64,000 nt of DNA from Dactylonectria macrodidyma (taxonomy: Eukaryota > Ascomycota > Sordariomycetes > Hypocreales > Nectriaceae): the NCBI GenBank assembly GCA_020744425.1, contig JAGMUV010000010.1, positions 248,001 to 312,000 on the forward strand. Direction: 5' to 3'. Positions within the stretch are counted from its first letter, which is position 1; each line of letters opens with the position of its first letter. The position numbers and the translations under genes were made by a program. This document shows positions 12,018 to 22,606 of the stretch, in pieces. The notes beneath the pieces are model-generated. The model saw only the letters and a list, made by a program, of their open reading frames with translations, had not been told where the DNA came from and ran no database searches.

Positions 12018-13102
12018 CACTATTAAAACCGCTATTCGGACTTTTATTTCTACACTACTGCGTTTCTTATTACTATATTTCTATATTATATATTTACATT
12101 ACTTAAGTTATCTTAAGACGAAGGACTCGATTAATTAGTTAACCTAGTTATAAATAGACTCTTATCCCTCCTCTCTTAAACCTTCTTCTACTAAATCCTT
12201 TAACCATTCTAGTAAGATTCCTTTAGTTTCTAATGCATTACTCCTTTAGCTATATATTAATTAATATAAGGTCGGCCTATAACTATATAACTCATATATT
12301 ATAATTAGTACTCTTTAGGTTATTAAAAAAGGCATTATTAATAGTTATTATTTCTTTCTTTACTTTCTTTTAAGCTAATTCTTCTAATAAGACTTATTTT
12401 ATTTTAATCTATTAAATTATATCTTTATCTAATAAGGCTTATAAGAATAGGTTCTTTTAAAGGATATAGTAATTAAAGATCACTAACTAAATAAGCCTCT
12501 TATAATTAGGCTAGTTAAACTTAGCCTTTATTATGCATTCTAGGCCAGATAGGCAAGATGCTCTTTATAGCTTAAGAAGCAGGCTTCGATCTTCTTCGAT
12601 TCTTTTAGCTAGTGTATATATAAGACGATTCTTATATACTAGTATTAGTAAGGGTCTGCCGGGCTATTGCACAATGCGCTATATGCGCATTATATTATTT
12701 ATTTAGTCAGAGGGGGTCATTTTGAATTGCGATCAGGAATTACAAAGCATTGAATTGTGATGTAATTAGAATTATGATGAGCTTGGAATGCGATGAATGC
12801 AGAGCCCTTATAGGGCTTTTATCGCATAACGATTTTGCCTTCTGATATCTAGCTTTTCTATCTAGCTTTTCTATCTAGCTTTTCTATCTAGCTTTCTAGT
12901 TACTTAATGCATTTCGAAGGGTTAATTAGAATAGTAAGGCTTATACCTTAATACAGTAGAAACTCTAGTCATTCTAAATTACTATTACCTTAGGCTTAGG
13001 TTTTAAGCCTTTATACTATTATTTATTATTAGTTATTTTTTTTCTTTTACTATTTAACCTCTAGCCCCTCTCTGAGTGTGCGCTGCTAAGGACTATAACC
13101 TA
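12018..13102 (-). mobile_element. Rep-E2, 1,085 bp (type 1 interior)
   Basis: Reverse-oriented copy of Rep-E1 with the same interior. It is flanked by the 15-bp repeat ATAACTTATTATATT at 12003-12017 and 13103-13117. Near 12850-12890 it has about four copies of the 13-bp unit. More RIP-mutated than E1. Confidence 0.8.
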
Positions 13103-13117
13103 ATAACTTATTATATT

Positions 13118-14178
13118 CACTATTAAAACCGCTATTCGGACTTTTATTTTTACACTACTACGTTCCTTATTACTATATTTCTATATTATGTATTTATATT
13201 ACTTGAGTTATTTTAAGACAAAGGACTCGATTGATTAATTAACCTAGTTATAGATAGACTCTTATTCCTCCTCTTTTAAACCTTCTTTTACTAAATCCTT
13301 TAACTGTTTAATTCCTTTAATTTCTAATGCATCACTCCTTTAGCTATATATTAATTAGCATAAGGTCAGCTTATAACTATATAACCTATATATTATAATT
13401 AATACTTTTTAAGTTATTAAAAAAAGCATTATTAATAGTTATTATTTCCTTCTTTACTTCTTTTTAAACTAATTCTTCTAATAAGACTTATTCTATCTTA
13501 ATCTATTAAATTATATCCTTATTTAATAAGGCTTATAAAAATAGATTCTTTTAAAAGATATAGTAATTAAAGATTACTAATTAGATAAGCCTCTTATAAT
13601 TAGGCTAGTTAAACTTAGCCTCTATTATATATTCTAAGCTAAATAGGCAAGATGCTCTTTATAGCTTAAGAAGCAGGCTTTAATCTTCTTTAATTCTTTT
13701 AGTTAGTATATATATAAGACGATTCTTATATACTAATATTAGCGAGGGTCTGCCAGACTGTCGCACGATGCGCTATACGCACATTATGTCATTTGTTTAG
13801 TCAGGGGGGTTTATTTTGAATTGCGATCATTGAATTGCGACTTGGAATTGCGACGAGGTAACTTAGAATGCGACGAACCCTCACAGGGCTTTTATCGCAT
13901 AACGATTTTGCCTTCCGACATCTAGCTTTTCTATCTAGCTTTTCTATCTAGCTTTTCTATCTAGCTTTCTAGCTGCTTGATATATTTCGAAGGGTTGATT
14001 AGGATAGTAAGGCTTACACCCTAATGTAATAGAAACTCTAGTCATTCTGAGTTACTATTGCCTTAGGCTTGGGTTTTAGGCCCTTATACTATTATTCACT
14101 ATTAGTTATTTTTTTATTTTTTTACTATTTAACCTCTGGCCTCTCTCTGAATGTGCGCTACTAAGGACTATAACCTTA
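13118..14178 (-). mobile_element. Rep-E3, about 1,061 bp, in tandem with E2
   Basis: It starts directly after the 15-bp repeat at 13103-13117, in the same orientation and with the same interior type as E2. No third copy of the 15-mer is recognisable to its right, so it was either duplicated together with the 15-mer or inserted exactly at the edge of E2. It carries about four 13-bp units at 13918-13970 and the clearest set of repeated GAATTGCGA motifs (13815-13880). Confidence 0.75.
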
Positions 14179-14320
14179 ATAAAACTAATAAGTAAATTAT
14201 TAGTTAAGTAATATATAGAATAATATATTATTAAAATAGAGTAATATAATATTTAATTCTTATAGTAAAAGTAGAAACTAGTTATATATTAAGCTAACTT
14301 TATAAAGAAAGTAAACTATA
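14179..14320. other. Short AT-rich spacer
   Basis: Unassigned sequence between Rep-E3 and MITE M1. Confidence 0.5.
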
Positions 14321-14322
14321 TA

Positions 14323-14756
14323 ACGTGTATGATAAGCGAGCGCGCAATACAAGCGAGCGCGCACTTATACTGTACAGCTAAAAGTTTAAATTTTAAATTT
14401 TCTAAAACGGGCTATATAGCCCTAGGATTTTTAAAAAATTAATTTTATATATTTAATAAAAAGAGTCATAAGATAGTATTTCTTTGAGATTTTTAATTAA
14501 TTTATTTGAAATTTTAAAAATAAAAATAAGAAAAAAAACAGTGTGAATAAGATTTTTCTAAATAACTCTATAAAAAGTCTTTTTAATAATCTAGGAAAAC
14601 TAGTACTTATTATTATATATTTAATAAATATACTTTTAAAATTATAGCCATTTCTAGCTTAGTTTGAATTTTTAAGAATTTTCTTTAAATTGCGATTTAA
14701 GGTGAAATTTCAGAGTGCGCGCTCGCTTGTATTGCGCGCTCGCTTATCATACACGT
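14323..14756. mobile_element. MITE M1, 434 bp, 42-bp perfect TIRs
   Basis: TIRs at 14323-14364 and 14715-14756 are exact inverted repeats starting ACGTGTATGATAAGC. The TSD is TA (14321-14322 and 14757-14758), as for Tc1/mariner-pogo elements. Each TIR contains the motif AAGCGAGCGCGC twice, 5 bp apart. The interior is AT-rich and non-coding. The TIRs escaped RIP although the interior and flanks are AT-rich. Confidence 0.9.
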
Positions 14757-14758
14757 TA

Positions 14759-14970
14759 CTCTTAATACTTATATTACTACTCTTATATAAGTATAATATT
14801 TATATAAATATAAATATAAATAATTAAAGACTCTTTAATAAGCATAAGCTAAAGTAATTAGGCTAGTATAAGACTAAAGTTAAACTAATTATTTACTAAT
14901 AAGAAATATAATTTATTAAAGTAGTATTTTTTATTCTTTTAATAATAATATATATAAATACTATTATAAT
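14759..14970. other. AT-rich spacer
   Basis: Unassigned RIP-mutated DNA between MITE M1 and the pogo element. Confidence 0.5.
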
Positions 14971-14972
14971 TA

Positions 14973-16831
14973 ATATATATAATAAGCAAGTTAGAAATAT
15001 AAGCAAGTTAGAAAAAGTCCTTTAACTCTCCTTTTTTTTATTTAATTAATCATTTCTTAATTACTAAATATATTATAATTAAGTAAAGAGGCAAATATCA
15101 TCCTTACTCTTTAGGCTCTTTAAAATGATCTAAAATTACACATCTACCTTACTATAATATTATATAAAGTCCTACTTAGTACTCTTTATAATTAATATTA
15201 TAGTAAACCTTCTTAAGGTAATATTATCCTTACTTTGCATTAACTAACTGACCTTAAGGAATAGATTATTATTTAATTCATTCTTAACTTGGATTTATAA
15301 GGATTTCTTCTATAACTGCATAGTATTAAAGAAATAGCTAACTGACTGCTTGCTAACTGTAATGCATTACTTATTAGTAAGTATTAAGCCTCTAACTTTA
15401 TTAAGTAATACTAAGAGCTTAAGATGCGTTTTTTTTATAAATATAACTATTAAAAAGCTAAATATAAAGATCTAATTATTATTTATAAGTAGTTTAGGCT
15501 TATAGAGAATATAATTATAAAATATAGTATTAACTTAGTTAATATTTGTAACTTTAATAAGACTGGCTTTATAATAGGTATAATTATAAGTAGAATGGTT
15601 ATTATAAGTATAAATAGATATAGAAACCTGAAATCAGTCTAGCTTAGAAACTGGGAATAGGTTATAGTCATTTAGGCGATTAATATGAAAGGCTAGGCAA
15701 TCTAGCTGTTTATTGTAATTATAGGCTAATATTACCTTACTAGCTAGTACTAGAAAAGCAACCTCCTAAGCGATTAGGCTATTATAATAACTCTAAATAG
15801 CTAGACTAATAATAAAATAGGTCTTAAGTAGCTTAAGCACTTTAATTAGTATATAAAAAATTAATTAACTAATTACTATTATCTTCTAATTCTTAATAAG
15901 TATAAAAGTTATTATTCTATTAACTTTAAGAAATATTATAAAGAGAACTATATTATTATACTTTATATACTGCCTTATTTATCTTACTTACTTTAGCTTT
16001 TTAATATTAAGTACTTTAAGCTATTTAAAATAGCTTATAATTAAATAATTAAGTAATTAATTAGATACTTTATAACTTATATTTTAAAGACTAAGGTCTT
16101 CTTAGCCTTTTATATTACTTATAAAACTACTATAATAAAGAGTAATATTAAAAGAGGTTTTTAAAAGGCCAGACTTATTCCTTTAAACCTAGAAAATGTT
16201 ATATTAAAGCTTAATATATAACTATAGATTCTAATACTAGTTAAAAAGGAGATCAGCCTCTCTAACCCTTAGGTCTTAAAGACCCTAAAGACTATACTTA
16301 AAGCTAGCTCTTAGTCTAAATACTTTAGAAAATAAATAAGAAGATATTAAAGTAGCTTTTTAGTATTAATTCTTAAAGCACTTAAGTCACTTTTAAAGAG
16401 AATAAAGGTAATAATGCATTAGAACGCTTTATTAAAATCTGAAGTCTAAATCCTTTAATAAGTAAATAAGACTCTTAGTAAATAGCGCAGAGCGAAAAGA
16501 ACCCGCTTATATAAAGGAGGGAAGATAACTCTAGATAAGGGAAGGGGTGAGATAGATTAGAGAGATATTAATGCATAGGTAGTAGCTAAATCGTTAAGAA
16601 GTAGTGGTTAAGGGAGGTTAGTAATGCTAAGGGAAAGGTATTATAGAAATTATAAAAAGGTAAGTTATAATATAAAGACCTATTAAATTATAATTAAGAC
16701 TTCTGAAGAAGAGAATAGTGATTAGTTTTAATTAATTAAAGGTATTATTATATTTTTATTAAAGTTTTTATTTTAATAATATAGGATTTTTTCTGACTTG
16801 CTTGTATTTCTAACTTACTTATTATATATAT
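14973..16831 (+). mobile_element. Pogo-1: Fot1/pogo-type DNA transposon, 1,859 bp
   Basis: Imperfect TIRs of about 50 bp (14973-15022 and 16782-16831) start ATATATATAATAAG, the RIP form of the MITE end ACGTATATAATAAG. They carry a duplicated motif of the type AAGCAAGTTAGAAA. The TSD is TA (14971-14972 and 16832-16833). The length matches Fot1-class elements (about 1.9 kb). The interior encodes a degraded DDE transposase on the plus strand. This is the only element in the window with transposase coding and MITE-like ends, so its relatives are the likely source of activity for the MITEs. Confidence 0.88.
15080..16680 (+). pseudogene. Pogo/Fot1-type transposase, RIP-inactivated
   Basis: One plus-strand frame runs almost the full length and is broken only by TAA/TAG/TGA at positions where CAA/CAG/CGA/TGG are expected. 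Landmarks are an N-terminal helix-turn-helix-like part, then at 15550-15570 NFNKTGF for the family motif NFDETGF (first catalytic Asp replaced by Asn). It is followed by the conserved RNxKSV ... VxxIxAIN block at about 15625-15710. A basic C-terminal stretch with the residues TLSKQRRAKRTR lies near 16470-16505. The family cuts and pastes DNA at TA sites. It is not functional here. Confidence 0.85.
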
Positions 16832-16833
16832 TA

Positions 16834-17256
16834 ATCTTTATTTAAAACTAGCTCTTTTAATATTAATTATAAAACTATATTTAGTTATTATTTAGTTCTA
16901 TTTAGAACTTATAGAGAATTGCTTTATTATAATTAATTAAAGTATAAGCCTTAAGGTCTTTATTCTATACTAAGTCTTATATATAAAATACTACTAATTC
17001 TTTAAGTAGAATTATTATTAGACTTTAATACTATTATAATAGCCTTAATAATTAAGTTTACTTTTAAGATTATCTTAGCTGCCTTTTTATACTAAGAGTA
17101 AGGCTATAGTAATTATACTTTAGCTATATAAAAGGCTATAATAAGTAATAATAAAAAGAGCTTCTATTTATAGAATTATTATTACTATTCTTATTTTTAT
17201 TTCTTAAATTAGAATTATACTCTACTTTTAATTATTTAAAGTATTTTTATAGTTAA
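16834..17256. other. Unassigned RIP-mutated DNA
   Basis: The minus strand has a moderately open frame if RIP stops are ignored, but I recognise no family. It is the right end of the inferred inverted segment. Confidence 0.4.
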
Positions 17257-17261
17257 ATAAG

Positions 17262-17808
17262 TGTAGAGGCTATAGTAGTAGAAGGAGTAGAAGAAGTAGA
17301 ACCTTATTAGTAGAACTTGGCGATTGTGGGTCAAAGAATTAACCAATCAGAAAAGGGATTAAAGATTCAGAAAGAGCAGGAAAAGACAATTAGAAAGGTA
17401 GTCAGTTTAGAATGATTCGTTAAGAAATGTATGTATTAATAATGATAATCCTTCTGGACTGGCTAGAGAAAAGCCCCAGCTTTATAAAGAGATTACTATC
17501 CAATCATATGTCCAATCTAATAGGGGATTTAGACAATTTATCATAGTAAAACCGGGTAAGACGTGTCCTGAGTTTTAAGACTATTAGAAGTATGTTTAAT
17601 GCTTAAACTCTAACCTTATTAAAGGTTCTTATTATAGGTATCTTTTGTAATTATAGTATAAGGAAGATAGGCTTTCTAAAGTATATTATATATTATTATA
17701 AAGTTAAAAATCAGGAGATTTTAAATATATTATATATAGTCTTATTTAATAAGAGCTAAAGGAGATATTTCTTTATTAGTTATATATTTTATATATAAGG
17801 ACTTTATA
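17262..17808 (-). mobile_element. LTR-G2: solo LTR, 547 bp, inverted relative to G1
   Basis: Reverse complement of LTR-G1/G3; on the plus strand it begins TGTAGAGGC and ends GGACTTTATA. The flanks are ATAAG (17257-17261) and GTTAG (17809-17813). They do not match each other but match the complements of the two LTR-G1 flanks. Confidence 0.85.
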
Positions 17809-17948
17809 GTTAGTAAGGCTATTTCTATAAAAGTACTAAATAAATATACTTATATACTATAAGAGTTTAAATGGATTATAATTAGAATTATAATTCATTC
17901 TCTTAAATTATAATTTATATTTATGATTTAATTATTAGATTATAATTA

Positions 17949-18388
17949 ACATACTTAATAAGTGAGTAAGCTAAACAAGTGAGTGAGCTACTTATACTAT
18001 ACAGCTAAAAGTAATAATTTTTAATTTTCTAAAATCAGCTATATAAATATAAGAATTTCAAAGAATTAAATTAAGACATCTTAATAAAAAAGTCAGTAGA
18101 TAATATTTTTTCTAGACTTTTGAAAAATTAATTTAGCTTTTTAAAAATAAAATTAAGAAAAAAAAACAGTACTAATAAGATTATCTTAAATAACTATATA
18201 AACTTTTTTTTTTTAAAAATATCGGAAAATTTCTCATTATTATAATGAAATTAATGGACTTATAACTTAAATTATATACATTTTAAGCCTAGTTTAGATT
18301 TTTAAAGAATTTCTTAAAAATCGCACTTTAAGGTATAAAACTGGATTGGCCCACTCACTTGTTTAGCCCACTCACTTATCAAGTACGT
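17949..18388. mobile_element. MITE M2, 440 bp
   Basis: The left end reads ACATACTTAATAAG (RIP form) and the right end complements to ACGTACTTGATAAG. The TSD is TA at 17947-17948 and 18389-18390. The duplicated TIR motif is AAGTGAGTGGGC, separated by TAAAC. The right TIR is intact and the left one has G-to-A changes. Subterminal sequence CTTATACTATACAGC resembles that of M1. Confidence 0.87.
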
Positions 18389-18390
18389 TA

Positions 18391-18559
18391 AGGATTATAA
18401 TTTATAGTTATAATTACAGTTTAGAACTGTGATTTAACGGAATTGGCTAGAAAGCGATAAGGGCGGATGTGGTTAGTCAGCGTTATATGGTCTGGTGTAG
18501 ACCAGGCCGTGATACATAAGATATGCAGTAAATATACTAGTAATAGCTGAAAAGTGGTT
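18391..18559. other. Spacer and 3' flank of TPR-1
   Basis: Partly GC-balanced sequence. About 18505-18545 is similar to 59960-60015, the equivalent flank of TPR-2, which shows that the two TPR loci share sequence beyond the coding repeats. No gene is seen. Confidence 0.5.
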
Positions 18560-18908
18560 TTTTTTCTTATTATAAATTAGCACACAGGGTTCTTTAATAA
18601 GCGCACTTATATATTTATTTAAAATTATCTCCTTTCCTATACTAAGTCACTTACTTTTTCTTAATTAACTAGAGTTACTATAAAGAATACTACATTTAGA
18701 TAGTCTATATTAAGCACTCACTCTTATAGGATAATATAGTTTTATATTAAAATTAGAGTATTTTTAAAGTAGCTTTAGTCTTTTTAAATAATAGCTAGAT
18801 TATTTATACTAATTAGTATTAAAGAATACTCTTCTTCTAATACTATTTTTATTATTTCTATTATTTATATTTTAAGCTCTTTTACTTTCTTTTACTAACT
18901 TTAGTCTA

Positions 18909-19333
18909 ACGTATATAATAAGCATACAGCGCATCCAAGTATGTAATACATTGAGATTTTCACCTTAAATTGCAATTTTAAAATAATTCTTAAAAATTCA
19001 AACTAAGCTTAAAATAGCTATAAATTTATACTTAGCTTATTTCTACTATATCCTATTTTTAAGAGTTTTCTCATATTATATATACATATAGCGCTAGTAA
19101 TATGAAATTCACACTGTATTTTATAGTATTTTTATTTATAGTAAGCTTAATAATTTTTTTAAAATATTTAAAAAAATGATTCTTTGTTAACTTTTTAATT
19201 AAAGATTTAAAATTAAATCCCTAAAAATCTCAGGCCTAGATAGGCTGTTTTAGAAAATTTAAGGTTTAGCTTTTAAAGTATATAGTATAAGTGCGCTGCA
19301 TACTTGGATGCGCTGCATGCTTATTACATACGT
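18909..19333. mobile_element. MITE M3, 425 bp, inside TPR-1
   Basis: The ends read ACGTATATAATAAGC and its near complement, with TSD TA at 18907-18908 and 19334-19335. The TIR carries a duplicated AAGCATGCAGCGC-type motif 4 bp apart. Same family and same length as M5. It interrupts a TPR unit. Confidence 0.88.
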
Positions 19334-19636
19334 TATATATATTAATATTAAATTACTTATATTATTTAATATATTAAAATACTATTTATTAAAAATATTT
19401 TTCTTTATTTTTATTATTTATACTTTAAGCTCTTTTACCTCTTTTTACTAACCTAAGTTTAAATATATTAATATTAGATTATTTATATTAATTGATATTA
19501 AAAGATGCTTTACTCTTAATACTATCTTTATCTTTTCTATTACTTATACTTTTAGCTCTTTTACTTCCTTTTATTAGCCTTAGTTCTTATATATTAATAC
19601 TAAGTTGCTTATACTAATTAGTATATTAGAATACTA

Positions 19637-20063
19637 ACGTATATAATAAGTAAGTACAACAAACAAGCGAGTATAACAGTGCACTATACAGCAAAAAATA
19701 CCCTACCCTAGACAACCTAAAACCAGTAATAAAATTATTAGACTTATATAAGCTTTATTTTTTTAGCTTAGTATATCTTAATATAGTAAATATATTTTTT
19801 TTATAATTTTAACTAGCTTATTAAGTTAGATATAATAAGGTACACAGTACGAATAGGCTTTTTCTTAATAAGTTAAAAAATAAAAATATATAAAATTCTA
19901 GAAATTTATATCTTATATATTCTTACTTAATAAATATAATTCCTAGTTTTTAGTAATTTTTAGCTTAAATTTAATTTTTAAGAATTCTTTGAAAATTATA
20001 CTTTAAGGTGAAAAGTTCAAGTGTTGCGTACCCTTGTCTGTTGCACTCGCTTATCATGTACGT
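19637..20063. mobile_element. MITE M4, 427 bp, inside TPR-1
   Basis: The left end is ACGTATATAATAAGT; the right end complements to ACGTACATGATAAGC. The TSD is TA at 19635-19636 and 20064-20065. The right TIR contains AAGCGAGTGCAACA and a related AAGGGTACGCAACA 3 bp apart. Removing the element rejoins a TPR unit. Confidence 0.86.
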
Positions 20064-20599
20064 TACTCTTTAAGAACATTCTTTATTATCTCTATTACTC
20101 GCACTCTGAGCTCTTCTGCCTCCTTCTACCGGCCTTAGTTCCTATATATCAACGCCAGGTTATGCATACTAGTCAGCGTATTAGGATGCTGCTCTCTAAG
20201 ATCATTCTTCCTCATCTCCATCGCCTGCACAAATACCTCTTCCACCTCTGTCGCATTGCCAGCTACACCAAAAGGGAATGCGCACTCCGCTACAACGTAG
20301 TGCAAATACTACAGATATACTGAATGTGACAGCCTCCTTCCATCGGCCTTGGTTATAAAATGTCGACGCCAGGTTGTGCATGCAGTTCAGCGTCGAAGGA
20401 TGCTCCTCTCCTAGCACCTCAGCTCTACCGAAGTAACATGCAGTTCGGATGGCAAAGTGCATGACTGTTTTGGTGATGCTGCAGGTTTGAGCATCAGACA
20501 GCAATGGGTCAATGTATTTCCGGCAACGTTGGCATCCTGCCGGTTTTATCCGCCTGCTGCTATCGGTAGACAAGCAACTCATGGGTCCACTTTCGAGGA

Positions 20600-21504
20600 A
20601 GCCACGTCAGCGCGACATCTATAGGGTGTTGACTGGGGTAATGTATAACTCGGATGGTAAAGTGCATTGCCGTCTTAGTATGGGTGTAGGCTGCATATTA
20701 GGTAGCAACGGCCTGAGATAGGACAGCAAGCTCCAATTATAACCAATACCTGCAATATAATCAATAATAAAAAAACCTCTTTCCGCGCGGAAAGAGATAA
20801 CGCGGATCATCCAATCATCTAAGGGATCAGCCCGCTTCGCGCCCATCTAACAAACCCAAGAAGTCGATTCGAGTCTGACTAGGGTCGCTAAGGGACACAA
20901 TTCAATGACCCATTGGTGACTGGGACCTTCCACACTACCCCACAATCGAGGCAATAAACCACGGACATTACGACCGGTCTAGTCGCAATCGTGTGAGGCA
21001 AGACAGGAAGCTCGGTAACAACCAACACCTGCAACAGCATTTTTTTTCCTATGAGGGCGAAAGATAACGCAGATCAACCAGTCAGCTCTTAGTGATCTGC
21101 GCGGGGCGAGCCGGTCTGCCTACGATTTGATGTTAGGTCTGCGGGGCAAGCGGTACACTTTCAGCTACCCACTACTGCAACCTTCCGTATCACCTTACGA
21201 CTGAGGCAAGATACTACAGCCAATGATTCGCCGTCCGGTCCCCTCTCTTCCCTGCTGCAATTCCCCTCTCGCCCCGCTAAGTGACTCGCCGAGCTGAATA
21301 AACGCCTTCTTGGCTTTCGGGTTGCTCGCCTGCATTTGTCAGTCTGTCACAAGGATGACCCTAGATGAGATGAGGTTGTTGATTCCGGATATGCATCAAT
21401 GATATGTGCTGTCGGCCCCTCCCAGAGGTGCGTCCTGCTGAGTCTGGCCTCAAAATATCAGCCTATTGGACATGCATTAAGACTCGGCTGATCAACCGCG
21501 GTAT
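20600..21504. other. GC-balanced region with no gene recognised
   Basis: This stretch has normal composition but only short ORFs. It contains a diverged direct repeat: about 20708-20830 resembles about 20993-21115 (both include ACAACCAA/ATAACCAA, ACCTGCAA and GATAACGC followed by GATCA). A 20-bp palindrome sits in the first copy. Near 20640-20690 there is sequence resembling 20440-20490, so the TPR-1 upstream region may also be partly duplicated. Function unknown. Confidence 0.45.
20777..20796. repeat. Perfect 20-bp palindrome
   Basis: CTCTTTCCGCGCGGAAAGAG is its own reverse complement. It lies in non-coding, non-RIP DNA and may be chance or a dimeric protein site. Confidence 0.7.
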
Positions 21505-21756
21505 TCATGTGAGCATGTTTCTAAGCGATAACCGTGCTTTAGTCTTAGAAAGGTAAGTAACCCCCGCATCTTTCGCGGCTGCGAATACACCAGAAGGGCC
21601 GCTTCTCGTCACACCATCGCTCACATCGAATATATAGAGGGCCTCAAAGCTTATCGAGTGAATCGCATTCACTACCCAAGTTAGGTAGGATGAAAAAGAC
21701 ACGGCCGCGGCGGCCGAGAATAAGAGAAGACTAACACGTAAGATAGGATATAATCT
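21505..21756 (-). pseudogene. Open frame fragment, possible remnant of a membrane protein gene
   Basis: The frame is open for 84 codons but has no ATG at its start, and a stop lies just upstream. It begins with a hydrophobic run (VSLLLFSAAAA, then SSYLTWVVNAI) and continues with FDVSDGVTRSGPSG and AAAKDAGVTYLSK, which look like real protein sequence. I do not recognise the family. It could be the last exon of a gene whose upstream exons I could not find, or a truncated copy. A splice acceptor was not identified. Confidence 0.35.
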
Positions 21757-22606
21757 ATCTATAAAATAGCCACACTAACCTCTCAACCCTTACGATATAC
21801 ATGAACGCCCCGGACCACTTGCAAGTAAACATGTAAGATGTAACCATAAAAACTCAGGCCGCCAAGCTGCAAGGCAGGAATGGGTGGTCAGATGTAAGCT
21901 TACGTGGCTAGAGAACACAAGTTCAATAATAGCCTAATTCAATATTTCTATAAGCAGAATTGCCACGGTCAGCTGCATTACATGCCATGCAGCAATCAAA
22001 CCTGGTGTACGTCGTGCCATGAGGCATAGCCTGTTTCGGGCTAGGGTGCCAGACGGGGGCTATTAACAACAAAGTCAAAGAACTAGGAACTTGCTCTCCC
22101 GGAAGTAAAGCAACGGGAGGTGAAGGCCCGGGCCGGGGTTGACGTGGGGTATGGTGGGCAGACAAAACTAGATCCCGCAGATTCATCAGCATTAGGTTGT
22201 TACGGAGTTGCTCGTTCTGGTCACTCCGTCCAAGCGACCGAGAATTGCAACAACCGCGATCGGCTGGGGCAGACACCCGAATTCTCTTTTCGCTTGGAAG
22301 GAGAGCGTCCAAGGCATTCCTTGCGGTCATTGAAGACGAGTACACGACGATCAAGGCTGGGTGTGTACATGGGGTTCATGGTGGAAGGCGTCTGCACCTT
22401 GATGCCATTCAAAACTCAAGACTAGGTCAAAATCCCGACCACGGCCAAGCGTCAAAACGCAAAAATAGCGATGGCCAATGAAATATAAGCTTTCACATTC
22501 AGACTTGAGCTGTCCCATGTACGGACGAAATCATAGGTGAAAAGACAATATGCGCTATTGCCACCTGCTCGATCCTCAAATATATGCCGTTGACCGACCC
22601 TTAGTT
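21757..22606. other. GC-balanced region with short overlapping ORFs
   Basis: Several overlapping ORFs of 60-145 codons exist on both strands (the longest minus-strand one, 21923-22354, starts at TTG). None shows a recognisable domain. The most gene-like is the minus-strand frame 22221-22412, which starts with an ATG and is rich in Arg and Lys. I cannot support a gene model. Confidence 0.4.

Larger units (their letters stand above)
9001..17261. other. 8.26-kb segment inferred to be inverted between two LTR-G copies
   Basis: In the plus strand the order is CTTAT, LTR-G1(+), CTAAC ... ATAAG, LTR-G2(-), GTTAG. ATAAG is the complement of CTTAT and GTTAG that of CTAAC. Turning 9001-17261 around gives two ordinary solo LTRs, each with a perfect 5-bp TSD (CTTAT and GTTAG). 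Observed: the flanks and LTR orientation. Inferred: one homologous recombination between the inverted LTRs after both had inserted. Confidence 0.75.
18560..20480 (-). pseudogene. TPR-1: TPR-repeat gene remnant split by MITEs M3 and M4
   Basis: On the minus strand the sequence consists of units of about 126 bp (42 codons) with the kinesin-light-chain TPR pattern, for example LGEEHPSTLNCMHNLA at about 20400-20350 followed by QGRWKEA. Left of about 20.2 kb the units are heavily RIP-mutated; right of it they are nearly intact, one open stretch being 20202-20582. In fungi such arrays usually form the C-terminal sensor half of NB-ARC or NACHT NLR-like proteins or stand-alone TPR proteins. No nucleotide-binding domain is visible here, so the N-terminal half is missing or unrecognisable. 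The left part (18600-18790) is non-repeat sequence shared with TPR-2. Spacing between units near 20140 and 20360 shows a partial unit. Confidence 0.75.

Noticed and set aside
11832..12020. Minus-strand membrane protein of 62 codons
   Set aside because: Only A/T-rich codons (Ile, Leu, Phe, Tyr, Ser), as expected from any RIP-mutated stretch.
8456..17808. LTR-G1 and LTR-G2 as the two LTRs of one retrotransposon
   Set aside because: They are in inverted orientation, and the flanking 5-mers do not match across the pair in the way a single insertion would give. They do match as two solo LTRs plus an inversion.
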